From NCBI GenBank assembly GCA_049997955.1, contig JAEBDY010000003.1:434001-498000 (forward strand): a stretch of 64,000 nt of DNA, in the 5' to 3' direction. Position numbers and translations under genes: made by a program. The number at the start of each line of letters is the position of its first letter. The first letter of the stretch is position 1. This document shows positions 16,972 through 24,938 of the stretch, piece by piece. The notes beneath the pieces are model-generated. The model did no database searches. It was not told where the DNA came from and saw nothing but the letters and a program-made list of their open reading frames with translations. This DNA is from Umezawaea sp049997955 (GTDB lineage Bacteria; Actinomycetota; Actinomycetes; Mycobacteriales; Pseudonocardiaceae).

Positions 16972-17949
16972 ATGGGTGACAATGCGCGGGTGTTCGAACA
17001 CCTGGGCGTCACGCCGGACCAATCGCGGGTCTACGAGTTGTTGGTGCGGGTGGGCACGTGCACCGCGGCGGAGATCGCCGACGAGTTGGCGGACGTGGAC
17101 GCCGCACCGGTCGTGCGGTCGTTGGACGGGCTCGGCCTGGTGCAGCGCCGGTCCGGGGACCCGGCCGTGTGGCAGGCCGTCGCGCCCGACCTGGCGGTGG
17201 AGATGCTGATCGCCGCGCGCGAGGACGGCCACCGGCGGGCGCGGGCCGAGGCGCTGCCGTTGATGGAGCTGTACCTGAAGGGCCGCGACGAGCAGCACCA
17301 GGACGACAGCGGGATGGTCGAGGTCGTGACCGGGGTCAACTCCGTGCGCGACCTGTGGGAGACGCTGCTCGCCGGGGCGCGGACCGAGGTGTGCGTGCTG
17401 GACCAGCCGCCGTACGTGTCGCCGCCGGAGGACCACGTGGAGCTGGAGGTCGACACGCGCGCCCGGCAGGTGCAGTGGCGGGTGATCTACGACCGGTCCA
17501 GCATCGAGCTGCCCGGTCGGCTGGCGGAGATCGTGCACCTGATCGCGGCGGGGGAGCGGGCGCGGGTCACGCCCACCCTGCCGTTCAAGCTGGGGCTGGT
17601 GGACGCCCGCGTCGCGGTGCTGCCGGTGGGGTCGAACGGGATCGTGGACAAGGTGCTGCTGATCCGGCCGTCCGCGCTGCTGGACGTGCTGATCTCGACG
17701 TTCGAGCTGTACTGGGACCGGGGCATCCCCTTCACCCCCAGGTCGGCGGCGGGCGGGTCGACCGACGAGGTCGCCGACCCCCAACTGCTGGCGCTGCTGG
17801 CCGCGGGGCTGACCGACGAGAGCATCGCGCGGCAGCTCGGCCTCGGCCCGCGGACCGTGCAGCGGCGGGTCCGGCAGCTGATGGACCGCTCGGGCGCGCA
17901 GACCCGGTTCCAGGCGGGCGTGCAGGCGATGAGACGCGGTTGGCTCTAG
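16972..17949 (+). CDS. TrmB-like / LuxR-type HTH transcriptional regulator
   Basis: 325 aa. The N-terminus is a winged-helix TrmB-like domain (FEHLGVTPDQSRVYELLVRVGTCTAAEIADELADVDAAPVVRSLDGLGLVQRR). The middle is a sugar/ligand domain-like region (VCVLDQPPYVSPPEDHVELEVD). The C-terminus is a LuxR-type HTH (DPQLLALLAAGLTDESIARQLGLGPRTVQRRVRQLMDRSGAQTRFQAG). Actinomycetes carry families of these dual-HTH regulators beside secreted hydrolases. ATG 16972 has GGTGGA upstream. Divergent arrangement with the subtilase suggests local control. Confidence 0.8.
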   Translation: MGDNARVFEHLGVTPDQSRVYELLVRVGTCTAAEIADELADVDAAPVVRSLDGLGLVQRRSGDPAVWQAVAPDLAVEMLIAAREDGHRRARAEALPLMELYLKGRDEQHQDDSGMVEVVTGVNSVRDLWETLLAGARTEVCVLDQPPYVSPPEDHVELEVDTRARQVQWRVIYDRSSIELPGRLAEIVHLIAAGERARVTPTLPFKLGLVDARVAVLPVGSNGIVDKVLLIRPSALLDVLISTFELYWDRGIPFTPRSAAGGSTDEVADPQLLALLAAGLTDESIARQLGLGPRTVQRRVRQLMDRSGAQTRFQAGVQAMRRGWL

Positions 17950-18106
17950 GAAACCGAGTCACCCTCCGTAACGCACCTACCCGGCCAGGTCGTCGCGATT
18001 CCGGCCCACCACCCCGCCTGACCAGCCGTCATGACACGCCGCATGTCACTCGATGGTGGTCACCCGCATGACACACGGGTCCGGATTCGGTCACGATGAC
18101 GACCTC

Positions 18107-18667
18107 ATGTCCGTCACCCTGGAGTTCACCGACGGGGTCGCGCTGATCCTCGTCGAGCACTCCTCGGCGGGTCCGACCGGCGCCGACCTGGCCGCCGTGC
18201 GCGCGGCGCTCGACGCCGCGTCCGACGCGGTCGCCGTCGTGCTGCACGGCGGCGACCGCTCCTTCTTCTCCGGGGTCGACCTCCGGCAGGTCGCGCGCAC
18301 CGCCCCCGCCCAGGTCCGGGCGCACGCGGAGGTCCTGCGGCTGCTGTGCGCGCAGGTCGCGCGGATGGCGGTCCCGGTGGTCGCCGCGATCGGCGGGGAC
18401 GCGGTCGGCGGCGGCTGCGCGCTCGCGATGGCCTGCGACCTGAGGGTGCTCACGACCGGCGGCGGCCTTGGTCGCGTCACGTCCGCGCGCGCGGACCGGG
18501 CCGTGCTGACCGGTCGCCGGGTGCCCGCCGCGGAGGCGCTGCGCGCCGGGCACGTCGACCTGGTCGTGCCGCCTTGCGCGCTGCTTGCGTCAGCGCGGGA
18601 ACTGGGCGTCAGCCACGCCGCACGCAAACCACGCAAACGAGCGCAAGAGTACGCAAAAGTCCGTTAA
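18107..18667 (+). CDS. Shortened crotonase (enoyl-CoA hydratase/isomerase-like)
   Basis: 186 aa, against about 250 for the family. The N-terminal half is recognisable: LHGGDRSFFSGVDLRQVA (oxyanion A/S-F-x-A-G-x-D region), then VPVVAAIGGDAVGGGCALAMACDLRVLTTGGGLG. The usual stretch after ACDLR (F-P-E-x-x-x-G-x-x-P, second oxyanion loop) is absent and the chain jumps to SARADRAVLTGRRVPAAEALRAGHVDLVV. The C-terminal helical domain is also missing, replaced by a basic tail (ARKPRKRAQEYAKVR). Probably a degenerating or non-catalytic crotonase. Its 3' end contains the CGCAA repeats in front of the next gene. Confidence 0.55.
   Translation: MSVTLEFTDGVALILVEHSSAGPTGADLAAVRAALDAASDAVAVVLHGGDRSFFSGVDLRQVARTAPAQVRAHAEVLRLLCAQVARMAVPVVAAIGGDAVGGGCALAMACDLRVLTTGGGLGRVTSARADRAVLTGRRVPAAEALRAGHVDLVVPPCALLASARELGVSHAARKPRKRAQEYAKVR
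18623..18657 (+). promoter_or_regulatory. Four phased CGCAA half-sites upstream of the lacI-type gene
   Basis: CGCAAA at 18623, CGCAAA at 18632, CGCAAG at 18642 and CGCAAA at 18652 are spaced 9-10 bp, one helical turn each. Their complement TTGCG occurs twice before the binding-protein gene (19780-19809). They are candidate autoregulatory operators for the LacI protein. Confidence 0.5.
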
Positions 18668-18676
18668 TCGTTGTCG

Positions 18677-18691
18677 TATACTTGCTCTATG
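18677..18691 (+). promoter_or_regulatory. -10 box with leaderless start of the lacI-type gene
   Basis: TATACT (18677-18682) lies 6 nt before the ATG at 18689 and no Shine-Dalgarno sequence is present, so transcription probably begins at or beside the start codon. Confidence 0.6.
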
Positions 18692-19699
18692 ACGCAGCGA
18701 CGGTTGGCGGAAGTGGCCGCGAAGGTCGGCGTGAGCGAGGCGACCGTGAGCCGCGTGCTCAACGGCAAGCCGGGGGTCTCCGACGCCACCCGCTCGGCCG
18801 TCCTGACGGCGCTCGACGTGCTCGGCTACGAGCGGCCGACCCAGCTGCGCGGCGAGCGCGCCCGGTTGGTCGGACTGGTGCTCCCGGAGCTGCAGAACCC
18901 GATCTTCCCGGCGTTCGCGGACGTGGTCGGCAACGCGCTCGCGCAGCGCGGTTTCACCCCCGTGCTGTGCACCCGCACGGCCGGTGGCGTGTCCGAGGCG
19001 GACTACCTGGAACTGCTGCTCGAACAGCACGTTTCCGGCGTGGTGTTCGCGGGCGGCCAGTACGCGCAGGCCGACGCGCCGCACGAGCACTACCGCCAGA
19101 TGACCCGCCGCAAGCTGCCCGCCGTGCTGGTCAACGCCGCCGTCGAGGACCTCGGGTTCCCGCGGGTGTCGTGCGACGACGCGGTGGCCGTCGAGCAGGC
19201 GTTCGGGCACCTCGTCTCGCTGGGCCACCAGCGCATCGGCGCGGTGCTCGGGCCGCCCGACCACGTGCCCTCGCAGCGCAAGCTCGCCGCGCTCCAGGTG
19301 TGCGCCGAACGGGCCGGTCTGGAGCTCTTGCGCGACTTCGTCGAGCACACCATGTTCTCGCTCGAAGGCGGGCAGGCCGCGGCGACCCGGCTGCTGCACC
19401 GCGGGGTCACCGGCATCGTCTGCGCGAGCGACCCGCTTGCGCTCGGCGCGGTGCGCGCGGTGCGCAGGCAGGGCAAGCGGATCCCGCAGGACGTGTCGGT
19501 CGTCGGCTACGACGACTCGGCGTTCATGAACTGCACCGAACCGCCGCTGACGACCGTCCGCCAGCCGATCGAGGCGATGGGCCGAGCGGCGGTCGAGCTG
19601 TTGGCGAACCAGATCTCCGGCGCGCAGGTGCCGGACGAGGAACTGCTGTTCGAGCCCGAACTGGTCGTCCGCGCCTCCACCGGGCCCGCGCCCCGGTAG
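18689..19699 (+). CDS. LacI-family sugar operon regulator
   Basis: 336 aa. The N-terminal LacI helix-turn-helix and hinge are RRLAEVAAKVGVSEATVSRVLNGKPGVSDATRSAVLTALDVLGYERP. Next is a periplasmic-binding-like ligand domain (LVGLVLPELQNPIFPAFADVVGNALAQRGF; VVGYDDSAFMNCTEPPLTTVRQPIEAMG). It is immediately upstream of the sugar ABC transporter and glucanase genes on the same strand, separated by a strong terminator, so it has its own transcript. By analogy with MalR/AglR-type regulators it should repress the operon until an oligosaccharide binds. The CTTGCG/CGCAAG sites on both sides fit the operator style of that group. Confidence 0.9.
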   Translation: MTQRRLAEVAAKVGVSEATVSRVLNGKPGVSDATRSAVLTALDVLGYERPTQLRGERARLVGLVLPELQNPIFPAFADVVGNALAQRGFTPVLCTRTAGGVSEADYLELLLEQHVSGVVFAGGQYAQADAPHEHYRQMTRRKLPAVLVNAAVEDLGFPRVSCDDAVAVEQAFGHLVSLGHQRIGAVLGPPDHVPSQRKLAALQVCAERAGLELLRDFVEHTMFSLEGGQAAATRLLHRGVTGIVCASDPLALGAVRAVRRQGKRIPQDVSVVGYDDSAFMNCTEPPLTTVRQPIEAMGRAAVELLANQISGAQVPDEELLFEPELVVRASTGPAPR

Positions 19700-19717
19700 T
19701 TCGATTCCGCCAGACCC

Positions 19718-19750
19718 CGAAGGGGCGAGCCGCCACGGCTCGCCCCTTCG
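19718..19750 (+). terminator. Terminator of the lacI-type gene
   Basis: 15-bp perfect stem CGAAGGGGCGAGCCG / CGGCTCGCCCCTTCG with a CCA loop, 18 nt after the stop codon. Confidence 0.85.
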
Positions 19751-19779
19751 TCGCGTCACTCGTTCGTGATAATTGTCAG

Positions 19780-19809
19780 CATCTTGCGAAATATCGTAGA
19801 CATCTTGCG
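19780..19809 (+). promoter_or_regulatory. CATCTTGCG direct repeat before the sugar operon
   Basis: CATCTTGCG at 19780-19788 and again at 19801-19809, 21 bp apart (two helical turns), with an AT-rich ATATCGTAGA spacer. Likely LacI-family operator overlapping the promoter of the binding-protein gene. Confidence 0.55.
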
Positions 19810-19929
19810 GACTCAGGCTCGTCACGCTTATGGTGTGCGCCACACAAGCCGTCGCTGATCCACCGCCGGGAGTCACCACCGACTCACGGACAGATCCCGC
19901 GCACCCTCGTCGAGAAGGGTCCCCAGACG

Positions 19930-21291
19930 ATGAACACATCAACGGTCCGCAGAGCCGCAGGCCTGTTGCTGGTCAGCAGCCTCAGCCTCGCCACGGTCGC
20001 GTGCTCCTCCAGCACGCCCGACGCGTCGACGGGCGGGAAGGTGGCACTGACGATCAACGGCCAGCCCCCGCAGACGCAGGCGTTCGACCGGAAGATCTTC
20101 GACGAGGACGTCGCCGAGTTCGAGGCGGCGAACCCCGACATCGACCTCCAGCCGAAGGAGGGGTTCATGGACCCCAAGACCTTCTCGGCGAAGCTCGCGG
20201 GAGGCCAGCTCGAAGACGTGTTCTACGCCTACTTCACGGACCCGGCGAACCTGATCGCCCGCAAGCAGGCCGCGGACATCACGGACTACGTGAAGGACGT
20301 GCCGCACTACGGGGACATCCAGCAGAACCTCAAGGACGTGTTCAGCGCCGACGGCAAGGTCTACGGCGTTCCCACGGCGAACTACTCCATGGGTCTGCTC
20401 TACAGCCGGGCGCTGTTCACCAAGGCGGGCCTGGACCCCGACTCCCCGCCGAAGACGTGGGACGAGGTCGCGGTCGCGGCCAAGAAGATCACCGAGCTGG
20501 GCAACGGCGCGGTCGGCTTCGCCGAGTACAGCAAGAGCAACCAGGGCGGCTGGCACTTCACCACCTGGATGTACTCGCAGGGCGGCGCCATCGCGAAGAA
20601 GGACGGCGACAAGTGGGTCGCGGACTTCAACAACGACAAGGGCAAGGCCGTGCTGAACCACCTCAAGAAGATGAGGTGGGAGGACAACAGCATGGGTGAG
20701 AAGCAGCTCCTCGAACTCGCCGACGTGCAGCAGATGATGGGCGCGGGCCAGCTCGGCATGTACCTGGCCGCGCCGGACAACGTGCCCACGCTGGTCAACC
20801 AGTTCAAGGGCAAGTACGAGGACTACGGCCTGGCGGGCATCCCGGACGGCAAGGGGACGCTCATCGGCGGCGAGGGCTACATGCTCAACCCGAAGGCCAC
20901 GCCCGAGAAGATCAAGGCCGGTCTGAAGTGGGTGCAGTGGAAGTACCTGAACCCGGACCGCATCGAGAAGAACCTCCAGCGCTACAAGGCGGACGGCCAG
21001 CCCATCGGCCTGCCGGTCCCGCCGGTCGCCGACATCTGGACCGGCGCCACCCGTGACAAGCAGAACGAGCTGAAGGACGCCAGCGCGACCGTGCCCGTGG
21101 CGAACTTCAAGGCCTACGTGGACTCGTTCGAGAGCATCAAGGGCGCCATCGAGCCCCCGAACGCCCAGCAGGTGTACGCGATCCTCGACAACGTGATGCA
21201 GGCCGTGCTCACGGACAAGGACGCGGACGTCTCGAAGCTGCTCGCCGATGCCGAAGCCAAAGTGAACCCGGTGCTGGCACAGGTGAAGTGA
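19930..21291 (+). CDS. ABC sugar transporter, substrate-binding lipoprotein
   Basis: 453 aa. The signal peptide with lipobox LATVAC gives acylation at about Cys26, followed by a Ser-rich linker and a family 1 extracellular solute-binding fold (FEAANPDIDLQPKEGFMD; YGVPTANYSMGLLYSRALFTKAGLDPDSPPKTWDEV). It should capture oligosaccharides at the membrane for the two permeases encoded next. Operon order binding protein-permease-permease-GH13 is typical of alpha-glucoside (MalEFG/AglEFG) systems. No ATPase gene is present, so it probably uses a shared MsiK-type ATPase encoded elsewhere. Specificity for alpha-1,3-gluco-oligosaccharides is inferred from the GH87 neighbours. Confidence 0.9.
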   Translation: MNTSTVRRAAGLLLVSSLSLATVACSSSTPDASTGGKVALTINGQPPQTQAFDRKIFDEDVAEFEAANPDIDLQPKEGFMDPKTFSAKLAGGQLEDVFYAYFTDPANLIARKQAADITDYVKDVPHYGDIQQNLKDVFSADGKVYGVPTANYSMGLLYSRALFTKAGLDPDSPPKTWDEVAVAAKKITELGNGAVGFAEYSKSNQGGWHFTTWMYSQGGAIAKKDGDKWVADFNNDKGKAVLNHLKKMRWEDNSMGEKQLLELADVQQMMGAGQLGMYLAAPDNVPTLVNQFKGKYEDYGLAGIPDGKGTLIGGEGYMLNPKATPEKIKAGLKWVQWKYLNPDRIEKNLQRYKADGQPIGLPVPPVADIWTGATRDKQNELKDASATVPVANFKAYVDSFESIKGAIEPPNAQQVYAILDNVMQAVLTDKDADVSKLLADAEAKVNPVLAQVK

Positions 21292-22241
21292 TGTCGGCTT
21301 CCACGCTGCTCCGCCCTGCCGGAGCACCCGCCCCGGACGCCAAGCGGCGTCCGGGGCGGGCCCCCGGCCGGATGCGCCGCCGGATCGTGGAGAACCTGAC
21401 GGCGTACGGGTTCCTGTGCGCCGCCCTGGTCTGCTTCGCGCTGTTCTCCTGGTACCCCATCGTCCGCGGTGTGCTGCTGGCGTTCCAGCAGGTCAACTTC
21501 ATCACCGAACCCGAGTGGGTCGGCTTCGAGAACTTCGAGCGGCTCTTCGCGGACCCGCTGTTCTGGGACGCGTGGGGCAACACGCTGCTGTTCACCGGGC
21601 TGGCGCTGGTGTTCGGGTTCTTCGTCCCGTTCCTGATCGCCGTGCTGCTCAACGAGCTGAGGCACGCCAAGGGGTACTTCCGGCTGGTCGTCTACCTGCC
21701 GGTGATGCTCCCGCCGGTGGTCGCGGCGCTGCTGTGGAAGTGGTTCTACGACCCTGGTCCCGGCCTGTTCAACTCGCTGCTGCGGATCGTCGGCGTCGAC
21801 GGGCCGCGCTGGCTCGACGACAGCACGACCTCGCTGCTGTCGCTGGTGCTGGTGGCGACGTGGTCGAACCTCGGCTCGGCGACGCTGATCTACCTGGCGG
21901 CGTTGCAGACCATCCCCGGCGAGCTGTACGAGGCCGCGGAGCTGGACGGCGCGAACGCCGGGCAGCGCCTGCGCCACGTGACCATCCCGCAGACCCGGTT
22001 CGTGCTGCTGGTGCTGCTGCTGTTGCAGGTCGTGGCGACGATGCAGGTCTTCACCGAGCCCTACATCATGACCGGCGGCGGACCGGACGACTCCACCGTC
22101 ACGGTGCTGCTCCTGCTGTACCGCTACGCCTTCGTCTACAACGACTTCGGCACGGCCAGCGCGATGAGCACGCTGCTGCTCGTGGTGCTGTCGGTGTTCT
22201 CCTTCGCCTACCTGCGGATCACCAGGAGGGCAGACGCGTGA
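21291..22241 (+). CDS. ABC sugar transporter permease (MalF type)
   Basis: 316 aa, six predicted helices after a basic N-terminus (AKRRPGRAPGRMRRRIVEN). The EAA loop that contacts the ATPase reads ELYEAAELDGANAGQRLRHVTIPQTR. The ATG overlaps the last base of the upstream stop and the 3' end overlaps the next gene by GTGA, so subunits are coupled. LTAYGFLCAALVCFALFSWYPIVRG is the first helix. It forms the membrane channel with the following MalG-type subunit. Confidence 0.9.
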   Translation: MSASTLLRPAGAPAPDAKRRPGRAPGRMRRRIVENLTAYGFLCAALVCFALFSWYPIVRGVLLAFQQVNFITEPEWVGFENFERLFADPLFWDAWGNTLLFTGLALVFGFFVPFLIAVLLNELRHAKGYFRLVVYLPVMLPPVVAALLWKWFYDPGPGLFNSLLRIVGVDGPRWLDDSTTSLLSLVLVATWSNLGSATLIYLAALQTIPGELYEAAELDGANAGQRLRHVTIPQTRFVLLVLLLLQVVATMQVFTEPYIMTGGGPDDSTVTVLLLLYRYAFVYNDFGTASAMSTLLLVVLSVFSFAYLRITRRADA

Positions 22242-23107
22242 GCGACCGTCCTGTTCGGACGCTGTTCTCGGGCAGCCGCACCGGGATCGGCTACAAGATC
22301 GTGTTCACCGTGACCGTCGTGGTGTTCACCGCGGCGTTCGTGCTGCCGTTCCTGTGGCTGGTGCTCGGCGCGATGAAGCCCACCGTGGAACTGGCGAGGG
22401 TGCCGGTCACGGTGCTGCCGGAGACCTGGCAGCCCGGCAACTACGCCGAGGCGTGGCAGCTGATGGACCTCGGCAAGTACTTCCTCAACACCGTGCTGGT
22501 CGTGGCGGGGGCGTGGTTCGTGCAGATCCTGTTCGACGTGCCCGCCGCTTACGCGCTGTCCAAGCTGCGGCCGGTCTTCGGCAACGGGGTCCTGGTGGCC
22601 ATGCTGGTCACGTTGATGATGCCGCCCGCCACCCTGCTGGTGCCGATGTACCTGACCATCACCGACGTGCCGATCCTGGGCGTCAACCTGGTCAACAACC
22701 CGGCCGCGATCTGGCTGCCCGCCGCGGCCAACGCCTTCAACATCTACCTGCTGAAGCGGTTCTTCGACCAGATCCCCTCGGAACTGCTCGACGCCGCGCG
22801 GATGGACGGGGCGGGCGCGGTCACCGTGCTGTGGCGGGTCGTGCTGCCCATGGCCCGCCCGATCCTGGCCGTGGTCTCGATCCTGGCCGTGGTGGCCGCG
22901 TGGAAGGACTTCATCTGGCCCCTGCTGGTCTTCTCCGACCCGTCGCTGCAAACCCTCAGCGTGGCGCTGCAGCGGTTCGCGCCCGACACCCCGATCAACC
23001 TGCTGCTGGCCGGGCTGGTGCTCGCCGCCCTGCCGATGATCGCCGTGTTCCTGGTGTTCCAACGGCACATCCTGGCCGGTCTCACCGCAGGCAGCGTCAA
23101 GGGCTGA
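22238..23107 (+). CDS. ABC sugar transporter permease (MalG type)
   Basis: 289 aa. Helix 1 is IVFTVTVVVFTAAFVLPFLWLVLGAMKP. The EAA motif ELLDAARMDGAGAVTVLWRVVLPMARP is typical of the second permease of CUT1 importers, as is the C-terminal LAGLTAGSVKG. The GTG start overlaps the MalF-type stop. It heterodimerises with that subunit. Confidence 0.9.
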   Translation: MSDRPVRTLFSGSRTGIGYKIVFTVTVVVFTAAFVLPFLWLVLGAMKPTVELARVPVTVLPETWQPGNYAEAWQLMDLGKYFLNTVLVVAGAWFVQILFDVPAAYALSKLRPVFGNGVLVAMLVTLMMPPATLLVPMYLTITDVPILGVNLVNNPAAIWLPAAANAFNIYLLKRFFDQIPSELLDAARMDGAGAVTVLWRVVLPMARPILAVVSILAVVAAWKDFIWPLLVFSDPSLQTLSVALQRFAPDTPINLLLAGLVLAALPMIAVFLVFQRHILAGLTAGSVKG

Positions 23108-23132
23108 CCCATTCCACGAGGAGGGCACTGAA

Positions 23133-24761
23133 GTGGCCGAAGTGAAGACGACCACGACCACGCGTTGGTGGCGCGGGGCGGCGATCTACCAGGTGTACGT
23201 CCGGAGTTTCGCGGACGGCAACGGCGACGGGGTCGGCGACCTCGCGGGCCTGCTGCGCAAGCTGCCCTACATCGCCGAACTGGGCATCGACGCGATCTGG
23301 CTCAACCCGTGGTACCCGTCGCCCATGGCGGACGGCGGCTACGACGTGGCCGACTACCGGGCCATCGAGCCGCTGTTCGGCTCGCTGGTGGAGGCCGAGA
23401 AGCTGATCGACGAGGCGCACGCCCTCGGCATCAAGATCATCATCGACATCGTGCCCAACCACTGCTCGGACCAGCACCCCTGGTTCCTGCAGGCCATCGC
23501 CGAAGGGCCGGACAGCCCCGCGCGCGAGCTGTTCTGGTTCAAGCCCGGCAAGGGGGAGGACGGCTCCGAGCCGCCGAACGACTGGCAATCCCGGTTCGGC
23601 GGCCCGGCGTGGAGCCGGTCGACCAACCCCGACGGCACCGCGGGCGACTGGTACCTGCACCTCTACAGCCCGGAGCAGCCGGACTTCAACTGGACCAACA
23701 AGAAGGTCCACGACGAGTTCGACGACATCCTGCGGTTCTGGCTGGACCGCGGCGTCGACGGCTTCCGCATCGACGTGGCCGACGGCCTCGTCAAGGAGGA
23801 CGGCCTGCCCGATTTGAACGGGGGAACCCCGGAGCCGTTGCCGTTCTCCGACCAGGACGGCGTCCACGAGATCTACCGGCACTGGCGGCGCATCGCCGAC
23901 GAGTACCCCGGCGAACGGGTCTTCGTCGGCGAGATGTGGCTGCCGGACCCGGTGCGCTTCGCCCGCTACCTGCGCGAGGACGAACTGCACTCGGCGTTCA
24001 ACTTCGACTTCCTCGGCTGTCCGTGGGAGGCCACGGCGCTGCGCGGGGTCATCGACGACACCCTGGCCGCGCACGCCCCGGTCGGCGCGCCGCCCACCTG
24101 GGTGCTGTCCAACCACGACGTGACCCGGCACGTCACCCGCTACGGCCGCGCGGACACCTCGTTCGACTTCGGCGACCGCCAGCACCTGGCGACGACCGAC
24201 TTCGAGCTGGGCACCAGGCGAGCCCGCGCGGCGGCACTCCTGACCACCTCGCTGCCCGGCGGCGTGTACGTCTACCAGGGTGAGGAACTGGGCCTCTGGG
24301 AGGTCGAGAACCTCCCGGACGACCTGCGCGAGGACCCGGTCTGGGTGCGGTCCGGCCACACCGACCGCGGTCGCGACGGCTGCCGCATCCCGATCCCCTG
24401 GGGTGGCGCGGAACCGCCGTTCAAGTTCGGCGACGGCTCGGCGTGGCTGCCGCAGCCGGAGGAGTGGAGCGACTTCACGGCCGAGGTCGAGGCCGCCGAC
24501 CCGGACTCGATGCTCTCCCTCTACCGCGCCGCGCTCCGCCTGCGCCGCAGCGAGGAAGCGCTCGGCGACGGCGACCTGACGTGGCTGGACCTCGGACCGG
24601 GCGTGCTCGCCTTCACCCGGTCGCCGGGGTTCGCCTGCGTCGTCAACCTGTCCGGCGCGCCGATCCCCCTGCCGGAGCACGACAGCGTGCTGCTCAGCAG
24701 CAACCCCCTGTCCGACGGCGACCTGCCGTCGGACACCGCGGCCTGGCTCCGCCTGGGCTGA
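23133..24761 (+). CDS. GH13 alpha-glucosidase
   Basis: 542 aa, no signal peptide, so cytoplasmic. GH13 conserved regions: IIIDIVPNHCSDQHPWF (I), DGFRIDVADG with nucleophile Asp214 (II), VFVGEMW with acid/base Glu267 (III), LSNHDVTRH with Asp329 (IV). The N-terminal WWRGAAIYQVYVRSFADGNGDGVGDLAGL is characteristic of alpha-glucosidases of the oligo-1,6-glucosidase/AglA group. It should release glucose from oligosaccharides imported by the preceding transporter. In the context of the GH87 enzymes, nigerose-type alpha-1,3 oligomers are the likely substrate, but the linkage cannot be read from sequence. GTG 23133 lies 9 nt after GAGGAGGGC. Confidence 0.92.
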   Translation: MAEVKTTTTTRWWRGAAIYQVYVRSFADGNGDGVGDLAGLLRKLPYIAELGIDAIWLNPWYPSPMADGGYDVADYRAIEPLFGSLVEAEKLIDEAHALGIKIIIDIVPNHCSDQHPWFLQAIAEGPDSPARELFWFKPGKGEDGSEPPNDWQSRFGGPAWSRSTNPDGTAGDWYLHLYSPEQPDFNWTNKKVHDEFDDILRFWLDRGVDGFRIDVADGLVKEDGLPDLNGGTPEPLPFSDQDGVHEIYRHWRRIADEYPGERVFVGEMWLPDPVRFARYLREDELHSAFNFDFLGCPWEATALRGVIDDTLAAHAPVGAPPTWVLSNHDVTRHVTRYGRADTSFDFGDRQHLATTDFELGTRRARAAALLTTSLPGGVYVYQGEELGLWEVENLPDDLREDPVWVRSGHTDRGRDGCRIPIPWGGAEPPFKFGDGSAWLPQPEEWSDFTAEVEAADPDSMLSLYRAALRLRRSEEALGDGDLTWLDLGPGVLAFTRSPGFACVVNLSGAPIPLPEHDSVLLSSNPLSDGDLPSDTAAWLRLG

Positions 24762-24783
24762 CCACGCATCGAGGAGGACAACG

Positions 24784-24816
24784 ATGTCGTACCGCCTGAG
24801 ACCCGTGCACCGGTAG
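24784..24816 (+). CDS. Possible 10-codon peptide MSYRLRPVHR
   Basis: ATG at 24784 follows an excellent Shine-Dalgarno sequence (GAGGAGG, 7 nt spacing) 22 bp after the alpha-glucosidase stop. It encodes ten residues, MSYRLRPVHR, before TAG and a strong terminator hairpin. It may be a true microprotein, a regulatory short ORF, or the surviving start of a deleted operon gene. Only the ribosome site supports it. Confidence 0.3.
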   Translation: MSYRLRPVHR

Positions 24817-24835
24817 GCCTTCCCGTTCCGCGTGC

Positions 24836-24868
24836 GCTCACCGGTGGTCGCCACGACCACCGGTGAGC
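24836..24868 (+). terminator. Terminator at end of transporter-GH13 operon
   Basis: 15-bp perfect stem GCTCACCGGTGGTCG / CGACCACCGGTGAGC with a CCA loop. It separates the transporter operon from the secreted glucanase genes. Confidence 0.8.
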
Positions 24869-24938
24869 CCGGCACCCACCCGCCCGGCGTTCCACCGGGT
24901 CTTGACCCCCTGCGCTTCACCCCTGCTTGGAGCCGTCG

